A stretch of DNA of 64,000 nt from NCBI GenBank assembly GCA_913775315.1, contig CAJYIX010000004.1, positions 1-64,000 on the forward strand, read 5' to 3'. This document shows, piece after piece, positions 8,645 to 20,579 of this stretch. The stretch comes from an uncultured Sphingomonas sp. Its GTDB lineage: Bacteria; Pseudomonadota; Alphaproteobacteria; Sphingomonadales; Sphingomonadaceae. A program made the translations under genes and the position numbers. The notes under the pieces were generated by a model. It did no database searches. It was not told where the DNA came from and saw only the letters and a program-made list of their open reading frames with translations. Positions within the stretch are counted from its first letter, which is position 1. Every line of letters begins with the position of its first letter.

Positions 8645-9310
8645 ATGACGATGATGCAAACGCGCCCGTTTCCCGTCCTTCCCGTCGCCGCGGCGATCGC
8701 CGCGCTGGCGGGGTTCGTCGATGCCTATGCCTTTATCCGGCTCGGCAATTTCTTCGTCTCGTTCATGAGCGGGAATGCAACGCGCGGCGGGGTGGCGCTG
8801 GGCGGCGGTTTCGGCGGGGGCGGGGGACTCGCCATCTCGCTGGTGCTGGCGTTCCTGGCCGGCGTCATCATGGCGAGCATCGTGTCGCGCCGGTTCGAGC
8901 GTGGGGCGGCGCCGGCGGTGATGGGGCTGACAACGCTGCTGATCGTCGGCGCGGCACTGGCGACGATGGCATCGTCCTTGCTGGCGATGCCGCTGCTCGC
9001 CGGGGCGATGGGGGCAATGAACGGGGTGCTGCTGCGTGAGGACGGAGTTGCGGTCGGGTTGACCTATATGACCGGCAATCTCGTCAAGCTGGGGCAGGGG
9101 CTCGCCGATGCGCTGATGGGCGAAGGCCCGCCCTGGCGTTGGGTGCCGTATCTGCTGTTGTGGCTGACGTTCGTCGGCGGGGCGGTCGGCGGGGCGATCG
9201 TCGAGCAGGCGCTGGGCGACTTCACGCTTTGGTACGCCGCGCTGGTCGCGGCCTGGCTTGCGTTGCTGCTGGCAGGGCGGGCGCGGCGGCGCTCGGCACC
9301 CCGGACTTGA
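8645..9310 (+). CDS. DUF1275 (YoaK-like) membrane protein
   Basis: A 221-residue protein with about six hydrophobic segments. It opens with the typical DUF1275 signature GFVDAYAFIRLGNFFVSFMS followed by GNATRGG, and has a later YMTGNLVKLGQGLADAL segment of the same family. DUF1275/YoaK proteins are inner-membrane proteins of unknown transport or signalling role. The gene appears to stand alone between the recA terminator and the convergent lpd. Its stop codon TGA lies inside the left arm of an intergenic palindrome. The 8430-8644 stretch upstream holds no other convincing gene. Confidence 0.8.
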   Translation: MTMMQTRPFPVLPVAAAIAALAGFVDAYAFIRLGNFFVSFMSGNATRGGVALGGGFGGGGGLAISLVLAFLAGVIMASIVSRRFERGAAPAVMGLTTLLIVGAALATMASSLLAMPLLAGAMGAMNGVLLREDGVAVGLTYMTGNLVKLGQGLADALMGEGPPWRWVPYLLLWLTFVGGAVGGAIVEQALGDFTLWYAALVAAWLALLLAGRARRRSAPRT

Positions 9311-9378
9311 TCCGGGGCCACGCTTTTTCTGCGCGTATCGACGGAAAAAGGAAGCGGAATCGCGGATCAAGTCCGGGA
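9299..9378. repeat. Intergenic palindromic element between DUF1275 gene and lpd
   Basis: The left arm CCCCGGACTTGATCCGGGG (9299-9317) is itself a 7-bp hairpin. It is mirrored by CGGATCAAGTCCGGG (9363-9377), so the whole unit folds into a long cruciform. It separates two convergent genes and contains the stop codon of the left one. The organisation resembles the REP/BIME-like elements common between genes in sphingomonads. It may act as a bidirectional terminator or mRNA 3' stabiliser. Confidence 0.7.
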
Positions 9379-9417
9379 CGACGTACGAGGGCGGCGACGT
9401 TCGCCGCCCTCTGACGA

Positions 9418-10812
<1,395 letters not shown>

Positions 10813-10849
10813 AAGTCACTCCACGCGGCACCGAGCGCCGGCGATCAAA

Positions 10850-12109
10850 TCAAAGGTCGATAAGGAGGCGCGTCGGGTCCTCGATCGCGTTCTTGAGCGC
10901 GACAAGGAAAGTCACCGCCTCGCGCCCGTCGATCAGGCGGTGGTCGTAGCTGAGCGCCAGATACATCATCGGGCGGACGACGACCTGGCCGTCGCGGACC
11001 ACCGGACGGTCCTCGATGCGGTGGAGGCCGAGCACCGCCGACTGCGGCGGGTTGATGATCGGCGTCGACATGAGCGAGCCGAACACGCCGCCGTTCGAGA
11101 TGGTGAAGGTGCCGCCCTTCATCTCGTCCATCTTGAGCGTGCCGTCCTTGGCGCGCTTGCCGAAGTCGCCGATCGTCTTCTCGATGCCAGCGACCGACAG
11201 GCTCTCGGCATTGCGGATGACGGGGACGACAAGACCCTGCGGCGCGGAGACTGCGACCGAGATGTCGGCGTAATCGCGATAGACGATTTCGTCGCCCTCG
11301 ATGCTGGCGTTGACCGCGGGAATGTCGCGCAGCGCCATTGTCGCGGCCTTCACGAAGAAGCCCATGAAGCCGAGGCGGACGCCGTGCTTCTTCTCGAACA
11401 GGTCCTTGTACTTGGCGCGCGCCTCGATCACCGCGGTCATGTCGACGTCGTTGAAGGTGGTGAGGAGCGCGGCGGTGTCCTGCGCGTCCTTCAGCCGCTT
11501 GGCGATCGTCTGGCGCAGACGCGTCATGCGGACGCGCTCCTCGCGGCGGTTGTCGCCGGCGGGGGCAGCGGCCTGAACCGGTGCAGCGGCCGGGGCCGGC
11601 GCGGCAGCGGGCGCGCTCGACTTGGCGGACGCGGCGGCAACCACGTCCTCCTTGGTGATGCGGCCGTCCTTGCCCGACCCCTTGATCGTCGCGGGATCGA
11701 CGCAGTGCTCGAGGATCGCGCGGCGGACCGAAGGGGAGAGCGCAGCGGCGTCGACATGCTCGGCCGGCGCTGCTGGCGCAGGCGCCTGCTGCGCGGCTTC
11801 GGCCGGGGCCGGGGCCGGCGTCGGGGCGGCGGCGGGAGCGGCCTCCGCCTTAGGCGCAGCAGCCGCGCCGTCGCCCGCCTCGATCGTGCCGATCATCGCG
11901 CCGACATTGACCGTGTCGCCGGGCTGCACCGCGTGTTGGCCCATCACGCCGGCGGCGGGGGCGGGCACTTCGACCGAGACCTTGTCGGTCTCGAGGCTGG
12001 CAACGGGCTCGTCGGCGGCGACCGCCTCACCCGGCTGCTTCAGCCATTCGCCCAGCGTCGCTTCGGTGATCGATTCGCCCAGCACGGGGACGAGGATTTC
12101 GGTGGCCAT
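10850..12109 (-). CDS. odhB: 2-oxoglutarate dehydrogenase E2, dihydrolipoyl succinyltransferase
   Basis: A 419-residue E2 with one N-terminal lipoyl domain (lipoyl Lys in [14 protein letters not shown]), a long Ala/Pro-rich linker, an E3-binding domain ([11 protein letters not shown] ... [11 protein letters not shown]), and a C-terminal acyltransferase domain ending with the catalytic [11 protein letters not shown] motif. It transfers the succinyl group to CoA in the TCA cycle. An AAGGA element lies about 9 bases before ATG 12109. It sits 26 bp after sucA and before lpd, giving the complete E1-E2-E3 set in order. Confidence 0.97.
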   Translation of the reverse strand: MATEILVPVLGESITEATLGEWLKQPGEAVAADEPVASLETDKVSVEVPAPAAGVMGQHAVQPGDTVNVGAMIGTIEAGDGAAAAPKAEAAPAAAPTPAPAPAEAAQQAPAPAAPAEHVDAAALSPSVRRAILEHCVDPATIKGSGKDGRITKEDVVAAASAKSSAPAAAPAPAAAPVQAAAPAGDNRREERVRMTRLRQTIAKRLKDAQDTAALLTTFNDVDMTAVIEARAKYKDLFEKKHGVRLGFMGFFVKAATMALRDIPAVNASIEGDEIVYRDYADISVAVSAPQGLVVPVIRNAESLSVAGIEKTIGDFGKRAKDGTLKMDEMKGGTFTISNGGVFGSLMSTPIINPPQSAVLGLHRIEDRPVVRDGQVVVRPMMYLALSYDHRLIDGREAVTFLVALKNAIEDPTRLLIDL

Positions 12110-12135
12110 GGGGAGGGTCCTTCTTCAGGCTTCGA

Positions 12136-15114
12136 TCACGCCCCGGCCTTGCCGGACGCATTGTTGGTTTCGGACTGGCGGGTGCGACGGATTTCCTCGC
12201 GCACGCTGTGGCCGAGCGCGTCGGCGACGAGCGCGCCCTGCTCGGCCTGGTGCCGCTTCATCAGGCCCGTCGCGGGCGAGGCGGAGGCGGCGCGGCCCGC
12301 ATAGCGCGCACGCTGGACCCGCGAACCGGCGGCGGCGAGCGATTCCTCGATCAGCGGCTCGACGAGGAACCAGGCGCCGTTGTTCTTCGGCTCTTCCTGC
12401 GCCCAGACCACGTCCTCGAGATTCGGCATTCGCGCCAGACGCGCCGCCAGCGGCTCGCCCGGGAACGGATAGAGCTGCTCGACGCGGATGATCTGCGTGG
12501 CGGTGTCGCCCGCGGCATCGCGCGCCTCGATGAGGTCGTAGGCGACCTTGCCCGAGCAGAGCACGACGCGCTTCGTTGCCTCGTCCGCCGGGGCCGAGGG
12601 ATCGGACAGCAGCCGCTGGAAATGGCTGGTGCCGACGAAATCCTCGGTCTTCGACACCGCCATCTTGTGGCGGAGCAGCGACTTGGGCGTGAACACGACC
12701 AAGGGCTTGCGGAAATTGCGATGCATCTGCCGGCGCAGCAGGTGGAAATAATTGGCCGGTGTGGTGCAGTTGGCGACCTGCATATTGTCCTGCGCGCACA
12801 GTTGCAGGAAGCGTTCGAGGCGCGCCGACGAGTGCTCCGGCCCCTGGCCTTCATAGCCGTGCGGGAGCAGCAGGACGAGGCCATTGGCGCGCAGCCACTT
12901 GGCTTCGCCCGACGCGATGAACTGGTCGATCATGATCTGCGCGCCGTTGGCAAAGTCGCCGAACTGCGCCTCCCAAAGCACCAGCGTCTTGGGATCGGCG
13001 AGCGCGAAGCCGTATTCGAAGCCGAGCACGCCGTACTCGGAGAGCGGGCTGTCGAGCACCTCGAACCGGCCGTGCGGGATCTCGGCGAGCGGCACGTAGC
13101 GGCGCTCGTCATTCTGGTCGACCCAGACCGCGTGACGCTGGCTGAACGTGCCGCGCCCCGAATCCTGGCCCGACAGGCGGACGCCGTACCCCTCGGACAG
13201 GAGCGAGCCGAACGCCAGCGCCTCACCCGTCGCCCAGTCGAAGCCGGTGCCCGAGCGGAACATCTCGCGCTTGGCATCGAGCACGCGGCCGAGCGTCTTG
13301 TGAAGCTCGTATCCCTCGGGCGCTTCGGTCAGCGTGCGGCCGAGCGAGTCGAACAGCTTCTGCTCGATGCCGGTATCGACGCTGCGGCGCGTCGTCTCGG
13401 CATCGACGGGGGCGTGCAGGCCCGACCAGCGACCGGCGAACCAGTCGGCCTTGTTGGGCTTGTATCCCTTGGCGCCGTCGAACGACTCTTCCAGCGTCTG
13501 GGTGAAGCTGTCGATCTTGGCCTTGACGAAGCCGTCGTCGATCACGCCTTCTGCCACCAGCCGCTTGCCATAGATCTCGCTCACCGGCGGATGCTGGCGG
13601 ATCGATTTGTACATGATCGGCTGGGTGAAGCTCGGCTCGTCACCCTCATTGTGGCCGAAGCGGCGATAGCACCACATGTCGATGACGACGTCGCGCTTGA
13701 AGGTCTGGCGGAACTCGGTCGCGACCTTGCAGGCGAACGTCACCGCTTCGGGATCGTCGCCGTTGACGTGCAGGATCGGCGCCTGGACGCCCTTGGCGAC
13801 GTCCGACGGATAGGGCGACGAGCGCGCGAATTGCGGGCTGGTCGTGAAGCCGATCTGGTTGTTGATGACGAAGTGGACGCAGCCGCCGGTATTGTACCCG
13901 CGGATGCCCGAGAAGCCGAGGCATTCCCAGACGATGCCCTGGCCCGCGAATGCCGCGTCGCCGTGGATCAGCACGGGCAGCACCTGCTCGTGCTTGTCGA
14001 GGTCCTGTCGGAAGGTCTGCTGCGCGCGCACCTTGCCGAGGACGACGGGGTTCACCGCCTCCAGATGGCTGGGGTTGGCGACCAGCGACATGTGGACGTT
14101 GACGCCGTCGAACTCACGGTCGGTCGAGGTGCCGAGGTGGTACTTCACGTCGCCCGAGCCGCCGATATCGTCGGGATTGGCCGAGCCGCCTGCGAACTCG
14201 TGGAAGATCACGCGATAGGGCTTTGCCATCACGTTGGCGAGGACGTTCAGACGCCCGCGATGCGCCATGCCGTAGACGATCTCGCGCACGCCGGTCGCGC
14301 CACCGTACTTGATGACCGCCTCGAGCGCGGGGATCATCGACTCGCCGCCGTCCAGGCCGAAGCGCTTGGTGCCGACATACTTGCGGCCGAGGAACTTCTC
14401 CCACTGCTCGGCCTCGATCACCTTGGACAGGATCGCCTTCTTGCCCTCGGGGGTGAACTCGATCGCCTTGTCCTGGCCCTCCATCCGGTCCTGGAGGAAG
14501 CGGCGCTCCTCCACGTCCGCGATGTGCATGTATTCGAGGCCGACATTGCCGCAGTAGTTCTTGCGCAGCGTGTCGACGACCTGGCGGATCGTCGCAGTCT
14601 CGAAGCCCAGCGCGCCGCCGAGGTACACCGGGCGGTCGATCTCGCTGTCGTGGAAGCCGTGATACTCGGTCTTCAGGTCCTCGGGCATCTCCCGCTTGGA
14701 GAGGCCGAGCGGGTCGAGATTGGCGGCCAGGTGCCCGCGCACGCGATAGGTGCGGATCAGCATCATCGCGCGGATCGCATCCTGCGCCGCGCGCTGGATA
14801 TCGGCGGTCGAGGGGACAGGAGCCGCCGCCTTAACCGCGGGGGCCGGCGCGCCGCCGCCCTTGGCCGGCTTGGGCGCGGGCTCCATCTGGGTCGGGTCGA
14901 GCGCGGCGGTGAGCGCGTCGGTGTCACTGAGAGGCCAGTTCTTGCGCGCCCAACTGGGGCCGGTCACGACATTCTCGAGTCCGTCGAAGAAGGCGCGCCA
15001 GCCATCCTCGACCGAGGCCGGATCGGCCTTGTAGCGGGCATAAAGCGTGTCGATGAACGCCGGGCTGATGCCGCCCGCCACATCCGCGAAATCCTGACCT
15101 TCGTAACCCATCAT
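12136..15114 (-). CDS. sucA: 2-oxoglutarate dehydrogenase E1
   Basis: A 992-residue thiamine-diphosphate enzyme, within the normal length of OdhA/SucA. The N-terminal segment FIDTLYARYKADPASVEDGW is the family's subunit-binding tail, and the DPLGLSK and MAHRGRLNVL motifs are characteristic. The ThDP/Mg site is seen in GDAAFAGQG ... NNQIGFTTSP. It decarboxylates 2-oxoglutarate and succinylates the lipoyl group of E2. Two consecutive ATGs (15114, 15111) follow an AGGTG. It lies 98 bp after sucD, with two hairpins in that gap. A very long open frame on the opposite strand is a G+C artefact. Confidence 0.98.
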   Translation of the reverse strand: MMGYEGQDFADVAGGISPAFIDTLYARYKADPASVEDGWRAFFDGLENVVTGPSWARKNWPLSDTDALTAALDPTQMEPAPKPAKGGGAPAPAVKAAAPVPSTADIQRAAQDAIRAMMLIRTYRVRGHLAANLDPLGLSKREMPEDLKTEYHGFHDSEIDRPVYLGGALGFETATIRQVVDTLRKNYCGNVGLEYMHIADVEERRFLQDRMEGQDKAIEFTPEGKKAILSKVIEAEQWEKFLGRKYVGTKRFGLDGGESMIPALEAVIKYGGATGVREIVYGMAHRGRLNVLANVMAKPYRVIFHEFAGGSANPDDIGGSGDVKYHLGTSTDREFDGVNVHMSLVANPSHLEAVNPVVLGKVRAQQTFRQDLDKHEQVLPVLIHGDAAFAGQGIVWECLGFSGIRGYNTGGCVHFVINNQIGFTTSPQFARSSPYPSDVAKGVQAPILHVNGDDPEAVTFACKVATEFRQTFKRDVVIDMWCYRRFGHNEGDEPSFTQPIMYKSIRQHPPVSEIYGKRLVAEGVIDDGFVKAKIDSFTQTLEESFDGAKGYKPNKADWFAGRWSGLHAPVDAETTRRSVDTGIEQKLFDSLGRTLTEAPEGYELHKTLGRVLDAKREMFRSGTGFDWATGEALAFGSLLSEGYGVRLSGQDSGRGTFSQRHAVWVDQNDERRYVPLAEIPHGRFEVLDSPLSEYGVLGFEYGFALADPKTLVLWEAQFGDFANGAQIMIDQFIASGEAKWLRANGLVLLLPHGYEGQGPEHSSARLERFLQLCAQDNMQVANCTTPANYFHLLRRQMHRNFRKPLVVFTPKSLLRHKMAVSKTEDFVGTSHFQRLLSDPSAPADEATKRVVLCSGKVAYDLIEARDAAGDTATQIIRVEQLYPFPGEPLAARLARMPNLEDVVWAQEEPKNNGAWFLVEPLIEESLAAAGSRVQRARYAGRAASASPATGLMKRHQAEQGALVADALGHSVREEIRRTRQSETNNASGKAGA

Positions 15115-15151
15115 GCACCTCGACCCCGCTCGATCGAGACGGGACTGTCAG

Positions 15152-15204
15152 TGGCCAGCGTTGGCAACGCCGGCCAATTGCCGCTCCCGAACGCCGGGAG
15201 CGGC
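15152..15204. other. Two adjacent hairpins in the sucD-sucA gap
   Basis: A 12-bp imperfect palindrome (TGGCCAGCGTTG / CAACGCCGGCCA, 15152-15176) is followed by a perfect 9-bp hairpin (GCCGCTCCC / GGGAGCGGC, 15180-15204). Neither is followed by a T-run on the minus strand. They may set mRNA processing or stability boundaries between sucD and sucA rather than terminate transcription. Confidence 0.5.
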
Positions 15205-15212
15205 CAAAAGGA

Positions 15213-16097
15213 TCAACCCTTCAGAACCTCGACGAGCGTTTCGCCGAGCAGGCTGGGGCTGGCCGACACCTTGATGCCCGCCGCTTCCATCGCCGCGATC
15301 TTGCTTTCGGCGTCGCCCTTGCCACCCGACACGATCGCACCGGCATGGCCCATGCGCCGGCCCGGGGGCGCGGTGCGGCCCGCGATGAAGCCGGCCATCG
15401 GCTTCTTGCGGCCGCGCTTGGCCTCGTCGATCAGGAATTGGGCGGCCTGCTCCTCGGCATCGCCGCCGATCTCACCGATCATGATAATCGACTTGGTCTC
15501 GTCGTCCGCCAGGAACAGCTCGAGCACGTCGATGAAGTTGGTGCCGTTGACCGGGTCGCCGCCGATGCCGACCGCGGTGGTCTGACCCAGGCCCGCATTG
15601 GTCGTCTGGAACACCGCCTCATAAGTGAGCGTGCCCGAGCGCGACACGACGCCGACCGACCCCTTGGAGAAGATCGAGCCCGGCATGATGCCGATCTTGC
15701 ACTCGCCGGGCGTCAGCACGCCGGGGCAGTTCGGGCCGATCAGCCGCGACTTCGAACCCGACAGCGCCCGCTTGACCTTGACCATGTCGAGCACCGGAAT
15801 GCCCTCAGTGATCGCGACGATCAGCGGCACTTGCGCATCGATCGCCTCGAGGATCGAGTCGGCGGCGAAGGCGGGCGGCACGTACACGACGCTGGCAGTC
15901 GCGCCGGTCGTGTCGACGGCTTCGGCGACCGTGTTGAAGACGGGCAGGCCGATATGGCTCGTGCCGCCCTTGCCCGGCGTGACGCCGCCGACCATCTGCG
16001 TGCCGTAGGCCAGCGCCTGCTCAGTATGAAAGGTGCCGGTGGCGCCCGTCATGCCTTGGACGATGACCTTGGTGTTCTTGTCGACGAGGATGCTCAT
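15213..16097 (-). CDS. sucD: Succinyl-CoA synthetase, alpha subunit
   Basis: A 294-residue protein with the CoA-binding Rossmann start [19 protein letters not shown], the [19 protein letters not shown] motif and the phosphohistidine loop [16 protein letters not shown]. The alpha subunit carries the phospho-His intermediate and works with SucC to interconvert succinyl-CoA and succinate with NTP formation. The usual partner sucC is not next to it: mdh lies directly upstream, 76 bp away, with a terminator-like hairpin between. The gene itself is intact. Confidence 0.97.
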   Translation of the reverse strand: MSILVDKNTKVIVQGMTGATGTFHTEQALAYGTQMVGGVTPGKGGTSHIGLPVFNTVAEAVDTTGATASVVYVPPAFAADSILEAIDAQVPLIVAITEGIPVLDMVKVKRALSGSKSRLIGPNCPGVLTPGECKIGIMPGSIFSKGSVGVVSRSGTLTYEAVFQTTNAGLGQTTAVGIGGDPVNGTNFIDVLELFLADDETKSIIMIGEIGGDAEEQAAQFLIDEAKRGRKKPMAGFIAGRTAPPGRRMGHAGAIVSGGKGDAESKIAAMEAAGIKVSASPSLLGETLVEVLKG

Positions 16098-16130
16098 CGG
16101 AATTCCCTGAAAGTGGCGGCCGGGGGGCCG

Positions 16131-16167
16131 AACGAAAATAATAGCGGCGCCCGGCGGTGCCGGGCGC
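16131..16167 (-). terminator. Candidate terminator or attenuator between mdh and sucD
   Basis: A perfect 9-bp G+C stem (GCGCCCGGC / GCCGGGCGC, loop of three, 16147-16167) starts just after the mdh stop. On the minus strand it is followed by CGCTATTATTTTCG, a T-rich tract. It could end or attenuate the mdh transcript before sucD, at the place where sucC is missing. The T-tract is interrupted, so efficiency is uncertain. Confidence 0.5.
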
Positions 16168-16173
16168 GCTGGA

Positions 16174-17145
<972 letters not shown>

Positions 17146-17280
17146 CTAGACGGACCTAAAACGGCGGACGCACGCAGGAGCGCCCGCGAGAACGGGGGCG
17201 ACTTAAGCCTTTTGGTCCGAGGGGACAACCGCCTATCGACATGCGCCACAAACTATCTTTGCGACTTGTTCGCAAGTGCA

Positions 17281-18099
17281 TTAAGGCGCGAGCGCGACCC
17301 GCGCGGCGGCTTCGACCTCGGTCTCGCCGGGCTGAACGCCGGTGTAGAGGACGAATTGCTCGCGCCCCTGAAGCACCAGCACGGCGTCGCCGGTGATGAC
17401 CGACTTGCCAGCATTGCGCGCGGCGCGGATCAGCGGCGTTTCGGGCGGGATCGCCACCACGTCGAAGACGATCTGCGCTGTTGAAATGGCGTCGGGCGGG
17501 AAGGGCAGGGCGTCCGCCTCCGCCCCGCCGGCCATGCCGATCGGGGTGGCGTTGACGAGCATCTGCGTGCCCTCGGGCGCCGTGTCCGCGTGCGCGATGC
17601 CGAGCCTGTCCGCGAGCTCAGCACGCTTCCCGATGTTGCGCGCAACGATGGTGCCGTTCGCATAGCCATAGTCGACCAGCGCCGAAGCGACCGCCTTCGC
17701 CATCCCGCCCGCGCCGGCCAGCGCCCAGCGCGTCTCGGTCGGCACCGCATGGCGCTGCATTAGCAGGACCACCGCCAGATAGTCGGTGTTGTAGCCCTTG
17801 AGATGCCCGTCGGTGTTGACGATCGTGTTGATCGCGCCGATCGACGCCGCCGACGGATCGAGCTCGTCGATCAGCGGGATCACCGCTTCCTTGAACGGCA
17901 TCGACACCGCGCAGCCGCGGATGCCGAGCGCGCGGATGCCGCGCACCGCCCCCTCGATATCGGTGGTCGTGAACGCCTTGTAGACATAGTCGAGGCCGAG
18001 TGCCTCGAAGAGGTGGTTCTGGAACCGGGTGCCGAAATTGCCCGGCCGCGCGGCCAGCGACATGCAAAGCTGGGTGTTGCGATTGATCCGCGCGGTCAT
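17281..18099 (-). CDS. Shikimate dehydrogenase-like protein (SdhL/HI0607 type)
   Basis: A 272-residue NADP-dependent dehydrogenase of the AroE superfamily. The N-terminus NRNTQLCMSLAARPGNFGT and the segment ALGIRGCAVSMPFKEAVIP match the divergent SdhL (HI0607-like) branch rather than canonical AroE. The NTDY substrate motif (GYNTDYLAV) and the nucleotide loop AGAGGMAKAVASAL are present. Enzymes of this branch have weak or atypical shikimate activity, so the substrate is uncertain. The ATG overlaps the zapE stop (ATGA), making it the last gene of a coupled four-gene run. Confidence 0.85.
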   Translation of the reverse strand: MTARINRNTQLCMSLAARPGNFGTRFQNHLFEALGLDYVYKAFTTTDIEGAVRGIRALGIRGCAVSMPFKEAVIPLIDELDPSAASIGAINTIVNTDGHLKGYNTDYLAVVLLMQRHAVPTETRWALAGAGGMAKAVASALVDYGYANGTIVARNIGKRAELADRLGIAHADTAPEGTQMLVNATPIGMAGGAEADALPFPPDAISTAQIVFDVVAIPPETPLIRAARNAGKSVITGDAVLVLQGREQFVLYTGVQPGETEVEAAARVALAP

Positions 18100-19214
18100 G
18101 CCGGCTCTCCCTTGCCATGGCCGAGTGCCAGATACTCGTCGGACCGCATTTCGTTCAACCGGCTGACGGTCCGCTCGAACTCGAACGCGCCGTCGCCGCG
18201 CTCGTAAAGCTGTTCGGGCACCGCGTCGGCGGCGGCGAGCAGCTTGACCTTGTGCTCGTAAAGCGCATCGATCAGCGTGACGAAGCGCGCCGCCTCGTTG
18301 CGGTTGTCGGGGCCGAGCCGGGGGATGCCGACGATGATGACGGTGTGAAACCGCCGCGCGACCGCGAGGTAATCGGGCGCGCCGCGCGCCTCGCCGCACA
18401 GGCGCTTGAAGCTGAACACGGCGACGCCCTTGAGGCACTTGGGCACGTGCAACGTCCGGCCGCCGAGGTCGAGGTCGCAGGTCGGCACATGCGCCTTGTC
18501 CTCGACCGGATAGTCGGTGAGGCGGAAAAAGGCGTCGGAGAGCGTCTTCGTCGATTCGGCGCCGTTGGGCACCAGCCAGGTCTCGATGCTGCCCAGCCGG
18601 TCGCGGCGATAATCGACCGGGCCGTTGAGCGATAGCACGTCCATCTTTTCGCGAATGAGGCCGATGAAGGGCAGGAAATGCTCCCGGTTAAGCCCGTCCT
18701 TGTAGAGATCCTCGGGCACGCGGTTCGAGGTCGCGACGACGGTCAAGCCATGCTCCATCATCGCGGTGAACAGCCGCGACAGGATCATCGCGTCGGCCGA
18801 GTTGTTGATGACCATCTCGTCGAAGGCGAGTAGCCGCGTCTCGCCCACCATCGCCGCGGCGACGGGCGGGATGGGGTCGCCGCTTTCCTTCGCCCGCTCC
18901 TTGTGCAGGCGCGCGTGCACCTCGATCATGAAGGCGTGAAAGTGGACGCGGCGCTTTCGCCGGATGGGCAACTGGTCGAAGAACAGGTCCATCAGCATCG
19001 ACTTGCCGCGCCCGACCCCGCCCCACAGGTACACGCCGCGCGGCGGCGCGGGGGCACGGCCGAGCATCTTCCACAGCACGCTGCCGCGCTTCGGTACTGC
19101 GGTCAGTTCGCCGGCGAGCGTATCGAGGCGCGCGGCGGCGGCCTCCTGATCCGCGTCGGGCTTGAGTTCGCCGCGCTGGACGAGGGCGCGATAGGCGTTG
19201 AGGACCTCGGTCAT
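18096..19214 (-). CDS. zapE: ZapE/AFG1-family ATPase
   Basis: A 372-residue P-loop ATPase. Walker A is WGGVGRGKSMLMDLF, Walker B LLAFDEMVINNSADAMIL, followed by a sensor-1 VVATSNRVPEDLY. ZapE (AFG1/LACE1 family) is linked to cell division and membrane-protein quality control in proteobacteria and mitochondria. It overlaps the thioesterase gene upstream and the SdhL-like gene downstream by 4 bp each, so translation is coupled. Placement next to sdhB is recurrent in sphingomonads and parallels the respiratory role of mitochondrial AFG1. Confidence 0.93.
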   Translation of the reverse strand: MTEVLNAYRALVQRGELKPDADQEAAAARLDTLAGELTAVPKRGSVLWKMLGRAPAPPRGVYLWGGVGRGKSMLMDLFFDQLPIRRKRRVHFHAFMIEVHARLHKERAKESGDPIPPVAAAMVGETRLLAFDEMVINNSADAMILSRLFTAMMEHGLTVVATSNRVPEDLYKDGLNREHFLPFIGLIREKMDVLSLNGPVDYRRDRLGSIETWLVPNGAESTKTLSDAFFRLTDYPVEDKAHVPTCDLDLGGRTLHVPKCLKGVAVFSFKRLCGEARGAPDYLAVARRFHTVIIVGIPRLGPDNRNEAARFVTLIDALYEHKVKLLAAADAVPEQLYERGDGAFEFERTVSRLNEMRSDEYLALGHGKGEPA

Positions 19215-19678
19215 TTGCGCGCCGTCGCGGTGAAGCTGACGCAGGGGCGGCCATCCTGCACGATCAGCCCGCGGACGAAGAACAGGCGACCGGTCTCGCG
19301 CAGCAACTCGACCTCCGCCTCGATCGGGTGCGTCGCATCCGCGCCGTCGATGAACTGCGCAGACAGGTCGACGGTCGAGGCACCGCCCTCGTTCATGATC
19401 CCCAGCGCCCGCGCCGCGGCGAAAATCGCCACGTCGGCGAAACCCAACAGCGCGCCGCCATGGACGTGGTCGCGAAGGTTGGAATGGACGCGCTGCGGCA
19501 CCATGCGCACGCGGGCGCGGATGTCACGCTCTACCCGCACCGACAAGGGCGCGAGAAAGGCGTTGTAGCGGGTGGGATCGGTCAGTTCCCAGCGATGCCA
19601 GCCGGGAAGATCGGGATCGGGGAAGAAACGGAAGGGGGGCGGCGCGTCGTCCGCGGCCGCCCCGGTTTGGTCGGGCAT
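19211..19678 (-). CDS. PaaI-family hotdog thioesterase
   Basis: A 155-residue hotdog-fold protein. The family's catalytic region is seen as HVHGGALLGFADVAIFAAA, with the second conserved strand GASTVDLSAQFIDGA. PaaI-type enzymes hydrolyse acyl-CoA thioesters; the substrate is unknown. The start ATG overlaps the sdhB stop and its own stop overlaps the zapE start. The first 35 or so residues, rich in Pro, are outside the hotdog domain. Confidence 0.85.
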   Translation of the reverse strand: MPDQTGAAADDAPPPFRFFPDPDLPGWHRWELTDPTRYNAFLAPLSVRVERDIRARVRMVPQRVHSNLRDHVHGGALLGFADVAIFAAARALGIMNEGGASTVDLSAQFIDGADATHPIEAEVELLRETGRLFFVRGLIVQDGRPCVSFTATARK

Positions 19679-20463
19679 CAGACGATGCGCTCGACTTCCA
19701 TCTTCTTGATCTCGGCGATCGCCTTGGCCGGGTTGAGGCCCTTGGGGCAGACGTTCGCGCAGTTCATGATCGTGTGGCAGCGATAGAGGCGGAACGGATC
19801 CTCGAGGTCGTCGAGGCGCTCGCCCGTCATCTCGTCGCGGCTGTCGGCGAGCCAGCGATACGCCTGGAGCAGGATCGCCGGCCCCAGGAACTTGTCGCTG
19901 TTCCACCAATAGCTGGGGCACGAGGTCGAGCAGCAGGCACAAAGGATGCACTCGTAGAGGCCGTCGAGCTTCGCACGATCCTCCGGCGACTGGAGCCGCT
20001 CCTTGCCCGAGGGCGGCGGCGTCACCGTCTGCAGCCACGGCTTGATCGAGGCGTACTGCGCATAGAAATGCGTGAAGTCGGGGACGAGATCTTTGATGAC
20101 GTCCATATGCGGCAGCGGCGTGATGCGGATATCGCCCTTGATATCCTCGATCGCGGTCGTGCAGGCGAGGCCGTTCTTGCCCGCGATGTTCATCGAGCAC
20201 GAGCCGCAAATCCCCTCGCGGCAGGAGCGGCGGAAGGTGAGCGACGGGTCCTGCTCGCCCTTCATCTTGATGAGCGCGTCGAGCACCATCGGGCCGCAAT
20301 CGTCGAGGTCGATCTCGAACGTGTCGTAGCGCGGGTTGGCGCCGGCATCGGGATCGTAGCGATAGATTTTGAAGCGTTTGATCCGCTTGGCACCCTCGGG
20401 CGCGCGGTGGACGTGCCCTTCCTTCTTGATGACGCTGTTCTTGGGAAGAGTGAAGGTCGCCAT
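19678..20463 (-). CDS. sdhB: Succinate dehydrogenase iron-sulfur subunit
   Basis: A 261-residue SdhB. The 2Fe-2S ferredoxin domain has [15 protein letters not shown] with the later Cys in NGLAC. The C-terminal domain holds the 4Fe-4S and 3Fe-4S ligands in [16 protein letters not shown] and [17 protein letters not shown]. It passes electrons from SdhA flavin to the membrane anchor quinone site of complex [12 protein letters not shown] at 20463 fits the family N-terminus better than the ATG 12 bases upstream. sdhC, sdhD and sdhA are not adjacent: the gene upstream is a sugar kinase. Confidence 0.97.
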   Translation of the reverse strand: MATFTLPKNSVIKKEGHVHRAPEGAKRIKRFKIYRYDPDAGANPRYDTFEIDLDDCGPMVLDALIKMKGEQDPSLTFRRSCREGICGSCSMNIAGKNGLACTTAIEDIKGDIRITPLPHMDVIKDLVPDFTHFYAQYASIKPWLQTVTPPPSGKERLQSPEDRAKLDGLYECILCACCSTSCPSYWWNSDKFLGPAILLQAYRWLADSRDEMTGERLDDLEDPFRLYRCHTIMNCANVCPKGLNPAKAIAEIKKMEVERIV

Positions 20464-20555
20464 GATCCGTCTCAATCGCTGATGCCATCCGAGGTAGCGT
20501 CCGGGACGCCGCCTTCAAGGCCGGGACTGCCGATACAGGACCCGTGCTGCATTGC

Positions 20556-20579
20556 AAACCCGGACCGTTGGCCGGGTTT
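20556..20579 (-). terminator. Hairpin at the end of kdgK
   Basis: A perfect 8-bp stem AAACCCGG / CCGGGTTT overlaps the kdgK stop codon. On the minus strand the second arm ends in TTT and is followed by GCAATG, so the T-run is short. It is a weak intrinsic terminator or a 3'-end stabiliser separating kdgK from sdhB. Confidence 0.45.

Noticed and set aside
12208-15585. A ~1,100-codon open frame antisense to sucA
   Set aside because: No start with a ribosome-binding site, no recognisable domain, and low-complexity Arg/Ala/Glu content, while the opposite frame is an unambiguous OdhA.
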